A stretch of DNA of 64,000 bases from Microbacterium horticulturae (GTDB lineage Bacteria; Actinomycetota; Actinomycetes; Actinomycetales; Microbacteriaceae). Position 1 is the first letter of the stretch. Each line of letters begins with the position of its first letter. The stretch spans positions 248,001 to 312,000 of the forward strand of contig NZ_CP119108.1 in the NCBI RefSeq assembly GCF_029094505.1, in the 5' to 3' direction. Shown one piece after another: positions 8,131-17,862 of this stretch. Below the pieces are notes generated by a model. It had not been told where the DNA came from, made no database searches, and saw only the letters and a program-made list of their open reading frames with translations. Position numbers and translations under genes: made by a program.

Positions 8131-8652
8131 TCATGGGCGCTCGACGTCGCGCAGAATCATCGCGACGAGTTTGTCGGTCGTGACGTCGGCGGTCACGCGC
8201 GTCTCGGCCAGGCGCGGCAGCGGCTGCCATCCGTCATACCAGTCGCGCAGCTTGTCGTCGCCGAACTCGGCGCTCAGCGGCCGCGTCGCATGCCGACGGA
8301 TCGTCTCGTCGAGCGGGAGGTCGAACGCATAGATGCGTGTGGTGCCGGCGTGATCGTTCGCGAGCTGTTCGAGAGCGTCGGCGTAGTCGCGCAGGTTGAA
8401 GATGCCATCGAGGATGACGTCGTACCCGCGATCGAGCGCCTGCCGCGCGGTCGCGATGATGAGCGCCGCAGCGTCGGCCGCGCGTTTGAGCCGCTCATCA
8501 CTGTGCAACAGTTCGCGGCGGAAGTAGTCCTGATGAATCAGCGCCGTCTTCGGGCCGAGCAGTGGCCGCAGCGCGAGCGCCGCGGTCGTCTTGCCGGACG
8601 CCGACGGCCCGCGCAGGACGACGAGACGAGTGGATGCTGCGCCGGTGGGCAT
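8131..8652 (-). CDS. P-loop kinase, zeta-toxin/AAA-33-like
   Basis: 173 residues from the ATG at 8652 (MPTGAASTRLVVLRGPSASG). Upstream codons to 8736 are low-quality and skipped. Walker A GPSASGKT lies at residues 15-22, followed by HQDYFRRELL and LDGIFNLRDY, which resemble zeta-toxin or chloramphenicol phosphotransferase-like kinases. No antitoxin gene adjoins it, so a small-molecule kinase is more likely than a toxin. Its 3' end is 6 bp from the end of the convergent DUF2690 gene. Confidence 0.75.
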   Translation of the reverse strand: MPTGAASTRLVVLRGPSASGKTTAALALRPLLGPKTALIHQDYFRRELLHSDERLKRAADAAALIIATARQALDRGYDVILDGIFNLRDYADALEQLANDHAGTTRIYAFDLPLDETIRRHATRPLSAEFGDDKLRDWYDGWQPLPRLAETRVTADVTTDKLVAMILRDVERP

Positions 8653-8800
8653 CTGCCCATCTTGGCGCGTGGCGGGTGGGTGCGTGGGAGTGTTGCGGAG
8701 TCGTCCGCGGGGCGCGCGCTTCGGCGGACCCGGCATGCGCGGGTCTGAGTGCTTCGGCGGCCCGAAGTGCGCGGCTAGAGGCTAGGCCTCGCCTCGGCGC

Positions 8801-8858
8801 TTCGGTCGTCACGTATTACCGTGTTTCGAGAGCGAAACGGTCATTCGTGACGACCGAA
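8801..8858. repeat. 58-bp palindromic intergenic element, solitary copy
   Basis: The outer arms TTCGGTCGTCACG and CGTGACGACCGAA pair perfectly over 13 bp, and the pairing continues imperfectly inward through TTACCGTG and GAAACGGTC. Length and ends match the paired copies at 14058, 15614, 24572, 24644, 28368, 28440, 29796, 29869, 32973 and 33045. No second copy is seen 14 bp away, so this is the only singleton in the window. Confidence 0.85.
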
Positions 8859-8965
8859 CGGGATGCGGCATCCATCGTCGTCGAGATCACCATGACTGCA
8901 CAATCATTGGTTTGAAACACTAGTCATGCACGAGAGGCGTGTGGCCGTGCAAGGTGGTTTGACCG

Positions 8966-9010
8966 GAAAAAAAGAAGAAACCCCCGGGCGTAGAAGCCAC
9001 CCAAGGGTTC
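8966..9010 (-). terminator. rho-independent terminator of the tRNA cluster
   Basis: On the minus strand, AACCCTTGGG pairs with CCCGGGGGTT (plus-strand arms 8979-8988 and 9000-9009) across an 11-base loop. A U-rich tract follows, complementary to the A-rich run at 8967-8980. It directly follows tRNA-Phe. Confidence 0.9.
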
Positions 9011-9013
9011 CAG

Positions 9014-9086
9014 TGGCTCCGACGGGCGTCGATCCCGTGACCTCACGATTTTCAGTCGTGCGCTCTACCAACTGAGCTACAGAGCC
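9014..9086 (-). tRNA. tRNA-Phe (anticodon GAA)
   Basis: 73 nt cloverleaf with acceptor GGCTCTG/CGGAGCC, anticodon loop CTGAAAA giving GAA, and a GTTCG-type T arm variant GGATCGA. CCA is not encoded. It is the last of three tRNA genes read Glu-Asp-Phe on the minus strand, a common actinobacterial arrangement. Confidence 0.97.
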
Positions 9087-9146
9087 GTGCGGCATTCCTG
9101 CCGCATCTAAACGAAAGGCCCTTCGAAAAGGGCCCGTCGCTCGGAG

Positions 9147-9220
9147 CGACCCTGACGGGACTTGAACCCGCGACCTCCGCCGTGACAGGGCGGCACGCTA
9201 ACCAGCTGCGCTACAGGGCC
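9147..9220 (-). tRNA. tRNA-Asp (anticodon GTC)
   Basis: 74 nt cloverleaf with acceptor GGCCCTG/CAGGGTC, anticodon loop CTGTCAC giving GTC, and T loop TTCAAGT. The 60-bp gap to tRNA-Phe holds a small hairpin (GGCCCTT/AAGGGCC, about 9115-9135), probably a processing or attenuation structure. Confidence 0.97.
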
Positions 9221-9246
9221 ATGCTTGTGAAATTGTATCGGAAGAG

Positions 9247-9319
9247 TGACCCCAACGGGATTCGAACCCGTGCTACCGCCGTGAAAGGGCGGCGTCCTAG
9301 GCCGCTAAACGATGGGGCC
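9247..9319 (-). tRNA. tRNA-Glu (anticodon TTC)
   Basis: 73 nt cloverleaf with acceptor GGCCCCA/TGGGGTC, anticodon loop CTTTCAC giving TTC, and T loop TTCGAAT. It is first in the Glu-Asp-Phe transcript. CCA is not encoded. Confidence 0.97.
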
Positions 9320-9876
9320 GGATGAACCCTCGCCCTCGCAGGCTTGGTCTCACGCTTGCCGACGCTCAAGCATAAGAGATTCCCGCCAGAATCGCCAATC
9401 CGACCGGGGAGTTCACGTGTCCCGGGCGTGTCCGGCCCCGCGCGCCCGCGCGTGCGCACGTTCGACACGCGGTTTCTGCAGGCGCAGATAGCGACTGCTG
9501 AACAGAAAGGGAGGGTGGATGCCGCGGCGCCGCGCTCGCCGGCGCGCCCGAGGCGATGTGTGGCCAACGCTTCGGCCGGGGCTGTTCAGAACTCATCCAT
9601 TCGGGCGCTTCGCGCCGCGCACGGGCCGCATAGCGCCGGGTTGCGCCCGGATCGGCTGACCTCTGAACGCGGGGCCGCGGCATCCACCCCACCGAACGGA
9701 ATCAAACGCCGCGCGCCGCGCCTCCTTCTCTATAGGACGAAGCGCGCGCATGATGAGGTGATCCGCGGTCGGCGATACCACCCGATCCTGTGAATGCTGT
9801 TGCAAATGTGAAAACTGTTGCTACCGTGGAAACAACTGTGCCGTAGCCCGACGCGTGCACGGGGGAGGGAAGCCGG
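9320..9876. other. intergenic region between tRNA cluster and M23 peptidase gene
   Basis: No reading frame here looks coding. Two copies of the GGATGCCGC word are present (about 9517 and 9677, the second inverted). Near 9790-9835 there are two CTGTTGC direct repeats 16 bp apart and a TTGCAA...TACCGT pair that could be the promoter of the downstream peptidase gene. Nothing else is recognised. Confidence 0.5.
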
Positions 9877-11280
9877 GTGATCGACGACCGATCGACAGAC
9901 CCTGAAGAGTGCGATTGTGCACCCTCGGAGCGCGAGCGTCGGGTGCTGTGGCCCGATCTGAAGACCGTGACGCGGCGCAGTGCGCTGGCGATCGGCATCC
10001 TCGGCGTCGCTGCGGCCGGCGTGGTTGCCGCACCGCGCATCCCCGCGGCGTTCGCCGCCGACTACCCGTCGTGGGACGACGTGCAGCGTGCCAAGAGGAG
10101 CGAGTCGGCGAAGTCGGCCGAGGTCAGCAAGATCGAGACCCTCATCGCCAATCTGAAGGCGGCGGCCGCGGCCGCGCAGCAGAAGGCAGAGCTTGCCGGC
10201 GACGCCTACTTCCAAGCGCAGCAGGACTTCCTCGACGCAGCCCGCCGCGCTGACGACCTGCAGGATCAGGCCGACAAGCAGGCCAAGAAGGCCGACGAAG
10301 CCGCCGACAAGGCCGGCCAGGTCGCCGCCCAGCTCTACCGCAACGGCGGCGACAATGCCTCGCTCGAGCTCTTCCTCTCCGGCTCGGCGAAGGGGGCCGA
10401 CGACCTGCTCGCGCGCCTGGGCACGATGGACAAGCTGCTCGACGCCAATCAAACGGTGTATGCCGAGGCGGTCGCCGCGCGCGACTCGGCGCAGAGCCTC
10501 AGCGATCAGGCCAAGTCGCAGCGCGAAGAGCGCGACCGGCTGCAGAAGATCGCCGAGCAGAAGATGATCGAAGCGCAGAATGCCGCGCAGGCAGCGCAGG
10601 CTGCGGTCGAGACGCAGGACGCCCACCTCGAAGACCTCGAGGCGCAGCTGGCGGCGCTCCACGACAAGACCAGCAAGACCGTCACCGACTACAAGAAGGG
10701 CGTCGAAGCCCGCCGCAAGGCCGAAGAGGCCCGCAAGAAGCGCGAGGCCGAGGCCCGGCGCAGGGCCGCGGCTGCGGCCGCCGCGGCAGCCGCCAAGAAC
10801 CACTCCTCAGGCGGGGGCTCGTCGTCCGGCGGCGGTGGTGGCGGCGGCGGGGGAGGCGGCGGCTCCGGATGGGTCCGCCCCAACCACGGCTGGCAGAGCT
10901 CGGGCTACGGGCGCCGATCGGTGCAGTGCACGAGCGGATACTGCTCGAGCAGCTTCCACGAGGGCGTCGACCTGGCCGACAGCTGCAGCAGCAACATCTA
11001 CGCCGCGCACTCGGGCACGGTCGTCTACGCCGGGTACAACGGCGGCTACGGCTACTACGTGAAGATCAATCACGGCGGCGGCATCGCGACCGGCTACGGG
11101 CACATCCGCCAGGGCGGCATCTTCGTCGGCTACGGCCAGCACGTGAGCGCCGGCCAGGTCATCGCCAGCGAGGGCAACACCGGCAACTCGTTCGGCTGCC
11201 ACCTCCACTTCGAGGTGTACGTCAACGGCCGCACCGTGAACCCCGCGCCGTTCATGGCTGCGCGCGGAATCTCGGTCTGA
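9877..11280 (+). CDS. secreted M23 family metallopeptidase with coiled-coil domain
   Basis: 467 residues from a GTG start. A twin-arginine-like signal (RR at 33-34, then ALAIGILGVAAAGVVAAP) ends near AFA-A at residue 60. Residues about 70-300 are Ala/Glu/Lys/Gln-rich coiled coil, followed by Ala and Gly runs. The M23 endopeptidase domain fills about 355-462, with HEGVDLAD supplying the first metal ligands and HLHFEV the last. Such proteins cleave peptidoglycan cross-bridges or activate amidases at division, like NlpD/EnvC/RipA partners. The first 30 residues before the RR pair are unusually acidic and cysteine-bearing, so a later start is possible. Confidence 0.9.
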   Translation: MIDDRSTDPEECDCAPSERERRVLWPDLKTVTRRSALAIGILGVAAAGVVAAPRIPAAFAADYPSWDDVQRAKRSESAKSAEVSKIETLIANLKAAAAAAQQKAELAGDAYFQAQQDFLDAARRADDLQDQADKQAKKADEAADKAGQVAAQLYRNGGDNASLELFLSGSAKGADDLLARLGTMDKLLDANQTVYAEAVAARDSAQSLSDQAKSQREERDRLQKIAEQKMIEAQNAAQAAQAAVETQDAHLEDLEAQLAALHDKTSKTVTDYKKGVEARRKAEEARKKREAEARRRAAAAAAAAAAKNHSSGGGSSSGGGGGGGGGGGGSGWVRPNHGWQSSGYGRRSVQCTSGYCSSSFHEGVDLADSCSSNIYAAHSGTVVYAGYNGGYGYYVKINHGGGIATGYGHIRQGGIFVGYGQHVSAGQVIASEGNTGNSFGCHLHFEVYVNGRTVNPAPFMAARGISV

Positions 11281-11292
11281 CTTCTCCTGCAA

Positions 11293-11332
11293 CGAAGGGG
11301 GGGTGGATGCCGCGGCATCCACCCCCCCTTCG
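11293..11332. terminator. bidirectional terminator, perfect 40-bp palindrome
   Basis: A perfect inverted repeat centred at 11312/11313. Outer arms CGAAGGGGGGG and CCCCCCCTTCG surround the two face-to-face copies of the GGATGCCG word. It lies between the convergent M23 peptidase and ppa genes and can terminate both. The GGATGCCGC word forms the hairpin top. Confidence 0.85.
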
Positions 11333-11339
11333 TGTGCTG

Positions 11340-11825
11340 TCAGTGGCTCTCGAAGCGCGCAGCGGCCTCTTCGACGAGGCGCTCGGCCTCGGCGGCGCTC
11401 GCCCACTCGTCGACCTTGACCCACTTGCCCTCTTCGAGGTCCTTGTAGTGCTCGAAGAAGTGCGAGATCTCCTTCTTCGTGTGCTCGGGGATATCGGCGA
11501 CGTCCTGGATGTGGGCCCAGCGCGGGTCCTTCGCCAGAACCGCGACGACCTTGTCGTCTCCGCCGGCCTCATCGGTCATGTGCAAGACGCCGACCGGGCG
11601 CACGCTCACGTGCACTCCGGGGAACAGCGTCTGGTCGAGGAGGACGAGCACGTCGAGCGGGTCGCCGTCTTCGCCCAGCGTCTTGTCGAAGAAGCCGTAA
11701 TCGGCCGGATAGCCGAACGACGTGAACAGGATTCGGTCGAGGTAGACGTTGCCGGTCTCGTGGTCGACTTCGTACTTCACGCGGCTGCCGCGCGGGATCT
11801 CGATGACGGCGTCGTACGCGCCCAT
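11340..11825 (-). CDS. ppa: inorganic pyrophosphatase
   Basis: 161 residues, the usual size for a soluble family I enzyme. It hydrolyses pyrophosphate to phosphate and so drives biosynthesis forward. The signature DPLDVLVLLD carries the metal-binding aspartates (near residues 53-62), and YGFFDKTLGEDGDPLD and PRWAHIQDVADIP are typical. It is monocistronic, with its 3' end at the shared palindromic terminator. Confidence 0.97.
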   Translation of the reverse strand: MGAYDAVIEIPRGSRVKYEVDHETGNVYLDRILFTSFGYPADYGFFDKTLGEDGDPLDVLVLLDQTLFPGVHVSVRPVGVLHMTDEAGGDDKVVAVLAKDPRWAHIQDVADIPEHTKKEISHFFEHYKDLEEGKWVKVDEWASAAEAERLVEEAAARFESH

Positions 11826-12027
11826 GCTTGTGCTCCTTCGATGACGGGAATTCCGCGGACAAGCCTAGTCGTGCCACGGGCCCGGTCGTTGAGCGGGCGC
11901 AGCGAGCCGAAGCGACGCGGCTCATGCGTACCGTCAACAGGGGGAACGGTGCCTCGCGACTTCCGGGAGGCGCCGGAAGTCCGATTCACCATGTAGACGG
12001 TACGCGCCGCAGCGCTACGGTGAGACG

Positions 12028-13017
12028 ATGGAGCACCGCCCGAGCCTCGACCCCGCCACAGCGCAAACGCGCTCGGCCGTGCGGCAGGCGCTGGCCGAGA
12101 TCCGCCCGGGGGCGGTGGTCGTCGCCCTGTCGGGCGGCGCCGACTCGCTCGCCCTGGCCGCCGCGACCGCGTTCGAGGCGCCGAAGCGCGGCATGACCCT
12201 GATCAGCGCGACCATCGACCACGCTCTGCAGGCGGGATCCGCCGAGGTCGCCGAGACCGCGGCGCGCCAGGCGGAGGAGCTCGGCTTCGACGCCCGCATC
12301 GAGCGCGTCGAGGTCGGCGCGGACGGCGGGCCCGAGGCGGCGGCCCGCACGGCGCGCTACACGGCGCTCGCGCGCGTGGCCGGCGAGGTCGATGCCGCAG
12401 CGGTGCTGGTCGCGCACACCCTCGACGATCAGGCCGAGACCGTGCTGCTGGGGCTGGCCCGAGGATCGGGCGCCGGCAGCCTGCAGGGGATGGCTGCGGC
12501 ATCCACTCTCCAGGGGATTCTGCTGCTGCGTCCCTTTCTCGCGCTGGGACGCGTGACCACCCGCGCAGCCTGTGCGGCTCAGGGGCTCGAGCCGTGGGAC
12601 GACCCGCAGAACACCGACCCCTCTTATGCGCGCGTGCGCGTGCGCGAGCGCGTGCTGCCCGTGCTCGAGGCCGAGCTCGGGCCCGGCATCGCCGAGGCGC
12701 TGGCTCGCACGGCCGAGCAGGCGCGGGAGGATGCCGCAGCCTTCGCCGCGATGGTCGACGAGACGATCGAAGACATCGTGGAACCCGCCGAGGCCGGTAT
12801 CTCGGTCTCGGTGCCGGCGCTCGCCGCGAACCCGGCGGCGCTGCGGCACCGGATCATCCGGCACGTGGTGGCCAGCGAATTCGGACAGAGCCTGACCCGC
12901 GCGCAGACGCTCGAGGTCGCGCGGCTCGTCACCGACTGGGCGGGGCAGGGGCCTCTTGATCTGCCGGGATGCACGGCACGGCGGGTGGGAGCGCGGATCG
13001 TCTTCACGGCGCGCTGA
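12028..13017 (+). CDS. tilS: tRNA(Ile)-lysidine synthetase
   Basis: 329 residues, the short form usual in Actinobacteria. The PP-loop ATP-pyrophosphatase motif SGGADS is at residues 35-40 and the second signature HTLDDQAETVLLGLARGSG is near 130. It converts C34 of the AUA-reading tRNA-Ile to lysidine. It is followed by hpt after 21 bp, the conserved tilS-hpt-ftsH order. Here the IS element separates hpt from ftsH. Confidence 0.95.
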   Translation: MEHRPSLDPATAQTRSAVRQALAEIRPGAVVVALSGGADSLALAAATAFEAPKRGMTLISATIDHALQAGSAEVAETAARQAEELGFDARIERVEVGADGGPEAAARTARYTALARVAGEVDAAAVLVAHTLDDQAETVLLGLARGSGAGSLQGMAAASTLQGILLLRPFLALGRVTTRAACAAQGLEPWDDPQNTDPSYARVRVRERVLPVLEAELGPGIAEALARTAEQAREDAAAFAAMVDETIEDIVEPAEAGISVSVPALAANPAALRHRIIRHVVASEFGQSLTRAQTLEVARLVTDWAGQGPLDLPGCTARRVGARIVFTAR

Positions 13018-13038
13018 GGCGACCCGTACACTCGACGT

Positions 13039-13590
13039 ATGCGTGCGACGGACATCTCCGACCAGATCACGACCACCCTCGTCACCGAAGAGCAGATCCA
13101 GGAGAAGCTGCGCGAGATCGCAGCCCAGGTTGCCGCGGACTACGAGGGCAAAGACCTGCTGCTCGTGGGCGTTCTGAAGGGGGCCGTCATGGTGATGGCC
13201 GACTTCGCGCGGGCGCTGCCGTACGTCGTGCCGATGGACTGGATGGCCGTCTCCTCCTACGGCAGCGGCACGAAGTCGAGCGGCGTCGTGCAGATCCGCA
13301 AGGATCTCGACACCGACCTGCACGACCGGCACGTGCTCATCGTTGAAGACATCATCGACTCCGGACTGACGCTGAGCTGGCTGCTCGAGAACTTCGCGTC
13401 GCGCGGAGCCGCCTCGGTCGAGGTCTTCGCTCTGCTGCGCAAGCCCGATGCCGCGAAGGTGCAGGTCGACTGCAAATACATCGGCTTCGACATCCCGAAC
13501 GAATTCGTCATCGGCTACGGGCTGGACTACGACGAGCGCTACCGCAACGTGCGCGACGTCGCCGTGCTCGCGCCGCACGTCTATAGCTGA
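13039..13590 (+). CDS. hpt: hypoxanthine phosphoribosyltransferase
   Basis: 183 residues. The PRPP-binding loop HVLIVEDIIDSGLTLSWLL lies near residues 95-113, and the N-terminal LLLVGVLKGAVMVMADFARAL is typical. It salvages hypoxanthine and guanine to IMP and GMP. It is probably cotranscribed with tilS, and the next gene starts 1 bp after its stop. Confidence 0.97.
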   Translation: MRATDISDQITTTLVTEEQIQEKLREIAAQVAADYEGKDLLLVGVLKGAVMVMADFARALPYVVPMDWMAVSSYGSGTKSSGVVQIRKDLDTDLHDRHVLIVEDIIDSGLTLSWLLENFASRGAASVEVFALLRKPDAAKVQVDCKYIGFDIPNEFVIGYGLDYDERYRNVRDVAVLAPHVYS

Positions 13591-13591
13591 G

Positions 13592-13954
13592 ATGGCCGGC
13601 GTGCCTAGGCCGGTGGGTGTGCCGGCCGAGCCGCCGCACGCCTGCCGCGAACTGCGTGCGTTCCTGGACGATCCGCGGTTGCCGGTCGGCTACGACCCGC
13701 AGTTCCGCGAGTACTGGATGCCGGTGGTCGTGGCGCCGGGCCAGGCCGCGGTGCGGCAGCTCTTCGTGTTCTGTCCGTGGTGCGGAGCGAAACTGCCCGT
13801 GCCGCTGAGCGAGCAGTGGTGGGACGAGCTCGCCGACGTCGTGCCCGAGAACATCCCGCCGCACGACCCGCAGGACTGGGTGCCCGCGCCCTACCGCTCC
13901 GACGCGTGGTGGCGCGGGCGCTTCGACGACGATGGCCGGCTGATCGTGGAATGA
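13592..13954 (+). CDS. small conserved protein with CPWCGAKLP zinc-ribbon-like motif
   Basis: 120 residues from the ATG at 13592, 1 bp after the hpt stop, so probably translated with it. The middle carries FVFCPWCGAKLPVPL, a CxxC knuckle seen in small proteins of unknown function. The C-terminus is rich in Trp, Asp and Pro. No second CxxC is present, so a full zinc ribbon would need a dimer or partner. The function is unknown. Confidence 0.7.
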   Translation: MAGVPRPVGVPAEPPHACRELRAFLDDPRLPVGYDPQFREYWMPVVVAPGQAAVRQLFVFCPWCGAKLPVPLSEQWWDELADVVPENIPPHDPQDWVPAPYRSDAWWRGRFDDDGRLIVE

Positions 13955-14057
13955 TGCGGGGCGGGATGCCACGGGGCGACGCCTCGCGGTCGCGCGCCGC
14001 GGCATCCACTCATCTCGTTCAGTCTCGGCGGCTCATCGCGCGCGCCGACGCGTCGTG

Positions 14058-14115
14058 TTCAGTCGTCACAGATGACGACTTTTCGCGCGAGGATCGGTAA
14101 TCCGCGACGACCGAA
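14058..14115. repeat. 58-bp palindromic element, left member of the IS-split pair
   Basis: Ends TTCAGTCGTCACAG and CGCGACGACCGAA, with a TTTTCGCGCGAGGATC core. It is followed immediately by the 14-bp TSD and the IS element. Before the insertion it formed a pair with the copy now at 15614-15671, with a 14-bp spacer. Confidence 0.9.
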
Positions 14116-14129
14116 TCTCGGGCGGGGAT
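14116..14129. repeat. left target-site duplication of the IS481-family element
   Basis: TCTCGGGCGGGGAT, identical to 15600-15613. It abuts the 58-bp element on the left and the IS terminus TGTTATG on the right. Confidence 0.9.
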
Positions 14130-15599
14130 TGTTATGTCGCAGGACATTGGTGACAGTTCTGTATCAGGACATCGGTGACATTTCGGGGGGTTTGGTGGTG
14201 ACACTTCTCCTGGAATTGGTGGGTGAGTAGCAATCAGCCTGTCGATGCCCGTGTCCGTCTCGCGATCGCCCAGTGGCCAGTGGACGCCCCGCGTGGGTCG
14301 GTGACCTCGTTCTGTGCTGAGCACGGTCTTTCCCGGAAGACGTTCTACGCGATCCGTGCCCGTGCCCGGGCGGAGGGACAAGCCGCGGCGCTGGAGCCGC
14401 GGTCGCGGCGGCCGCGGTCCTCCCCGACCGCGTTTGGGGAGGACGTGAAGCAGCAGGCGCTGGGCGTGCGTGCCGCGCTGGAGGCATCGGGGCTGGACCA
14501 TGGTCCGATCAGCGTGCACGACAAGATGACCGCGCTGGGCATGCACGCACCGTCCACGGCGTCGCTGGCGCGGATCTTCCGGGAGAAGGGTGCTGCCCGG
14601 CACGAGCCGAAGAAGAAGCCCCGTTCTGCGTACCGCCGGTTTGTTTATCCGGCACCGAACGCGTGCTGGCAGCTGGATGCGACCGAGTACGTGCTCACCG
14701 GTGGCCGTACGTGCGTGATCTTCCAGCTTCAGGACGACCATTCCCGGGTCGCGGTCGCGTCCCACGTCGCCCCCGGAGAGACCAGCGAGGGCGCGTTGGC
14801 CGTGTTCAAGAAGGGCGTGGCCGCTCGCGGGGTGCCGCAGCGGCTCCTCACCGACAACGGGGTAGCGCTGAACCCGACCCGACGCGGTTGGGAAGGTCAG
14901 CTGGTGAGCTTCGCCACGTCCCTCGGGGTGGAAGCGATCACCGGGAAGCCGTACAAGCCGACCACGCAAGGCAAGAACGAACGGTTCCATCAGACCCTGT
15001 TCCGCTGGCTGGACAAGCAGCCCATCGTCGAGTCGATTCAACAGCTCCAGGAGCAGGTCGACCGGTTCGACGTGATCTACAACACCGAACGCCCCCATCA
15101 AGGACTGCCGGGACGGGTGACCCCGCAGCACGCATGGGATGCCACCCCTCTCGCCGAGCCACCCCGACCCAAGCCCGCGCCCGTCGAACCGGTCGTGCCC
15201 GTCGCCCGCGCCAAGCCTGACGGCCTAGCCGGGCACCCACCACACCGTCCCAGGGCCGGCGTCATCCGGACGGGGGAGCACGGTCACAGCAACGTGATCG
15301 TCCCCGCCAACGGCGCCGTGCGCGTGCGGATGATCCTGTTCAACATCAGCAGCCGCAGGGCAGGACAGAGGATCCACGCCATCTGGGACCCGCTCGGCGT
15401 CGTCTTCGCCGACCGCCACGGCGAAGTCATCGCCGAGCACCCCTGGCCACCCCACGGCACCCGCTACGTGAGCAGCGGCGCCCGCCGCGGACGTCCCCTC
15501 ACCCAACCCACACAACACGAACCGTCACCGATGTCCTGATACATGAAGCGTCACCGATCTCCTGATACAGAACCGTCACCGATGTCCTGAGACATCACA
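14130..15599 (+). mobile_element. complete IS481-family insertion sequence (1470 bp)
   Basis: Termini are TGTTATGTCGCAGGAC at the left and, inverted, TGTGATGTCTCAGGAC at the right, giving the TGT...ACA ends expected for IS481. Perfect 14-bp target duplications flank it. Subterminal copies of CAGGACATCGGTGAC lie at 14140-14154 and 14165-14179 on the left. On the right, inverted, they lie at 15524-15538, 15550-15564 (one change) and 15575-15589, spaced 25-26 bp, and probably bind the transposase. The single transposase frame is intact, so the element may still be active. It splits the conserved hpt-ftsH neighbourhood. Confidence 0.93.
14223..15539 (+). CDS. IS481-family transposase (DDE integrase fold)
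   Basis: 438 residues from a GTG at 14223. An N-terminal helix-turn-helix (VTSFCAEHGLSRKTFYAIRARARAEG) precedes an rve integrase core. The likely catalytic triad is D152 (QLDATEY), D211 (LLTDNGVAL) and E253 (GKNERFHQT), with YNTERPHQGLPGRVTP as the typical C-terminal end of the core. A Pro-rich linker and an extra domain of about 110 residues follow. The last codons (EPSPMS) lie inside the innermost right-end CAGGACATCGGTGAC repeat, so the protein's tail and a transposase binding site share sequence. No frameshift is seen. Confidence 0.93.
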   Translation: MSSNQPVDARVRLAIAQWPVDAPRGSVTSFCAEHGLSRKTFYAIRARARAEGQAAALEPRSRRPRSSPTAFGEDVKQQALGVRAALEASGLDHGPISVHDKMTALGMHAPSTASLARIFREKGAARHEPKKKPRSAYRRFVYPAPNACWQLDATEYVLTGGRTCVIFQLQDDHSRVAVASHVAPGETSEGALAVFKKGVAARGVPQRLLTDNGVALNPTRRGWEGQLVSFATSLGVEAITGKPYKPTTQGKNERFHQTLFRWLDKQPIVESIQQLQEQVDRFDVIYNTERPHQGLPGRVTPQHAWDATPLAEPPRPKPAPVEPVVPVARAKPDGLAGHPPHRPRAGVIRTGEHGHSNVIVPANGAVRVRMILFNISSRRAGQRIHAIWDPLGVVFADRHGEVIAEHPWPPHGTRYVSSGARRGRPLTQPTQHEPSPMS

Positions 15600-15613
15600 T
15601 CTCGGGCGGGGAT
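15600..15613. repeat. right target-site duplication of the IS481-family element
   Basis: TCTCGGGCGGGGAT, identical to 14116-14129. It lies exactly between the IS end (ACA) and the first base of the next 58-bp palindrome. Confidence 0.9.
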
Positions 15614-15671
15614 TTCAGTCGTCACGGATGACCACTTTCGGCGGGGAGAACGGTAATCCGTGACGACTGAA
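15614..15671. repeat. 58-bp palindromic element, right member of the IS-split pair
   Basis: Ends TTCAGTCGTCACGGATGACC and GGTAATCCGTGACGACTGAA pair over about 20 bp with two or three mismatches around a GC-rich loop. It is the partner of 14058-14115 before the IS insertion. Confidence 0.9.
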
Positions 15672-15854
15672 CGGAGTGGGGGGATGCCGCGGCCCGACGC
15701 CACCCGCTGATGCCAACGGCCGCAGGCCCGCCGCGCCCGGCCCTGTACGCCGTGGGCGAATGCACAGACCCCGCAAAGCCGTGCGCGATACCCTGAAACG
15801 ATAGTCCGCGAGAGGCGGACAGCGACGAAAGGGCTCGGAGGCCGTCTCCGCACC

Positions 15855-17852
<1,998 letters not shown>

Positions 17853-17862
17853 GGTCTCGCCC

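Noticed and set aside
8131..8652. Zeta-type toxin-antitoxin system
   Set aside because: The P-loop kinase resembles zeta toxins, but no epsilon-like antitoxin gene is adjacent; the neighbours are an XRE/DUF2690 protein and tRNAs.
8887..8935. CATGACT...AGTCATG inverted repeat as the missing partner of the solitary 58-bp element
   Set aside because: Arms of 7 bp only, different sequence and spacing; it does not match the family.
8904..9567. Short open frames over the tRNA cluster
   Set aside because: They are translations of the tRNA genes and their terminator.
11986..13578. 530-codon open frame antisense to tilS and hpt
   Set aside because: High-GC shadow: the opposite strand encodes unmistakable TilS and Hpt, and the antisense product has no family features.
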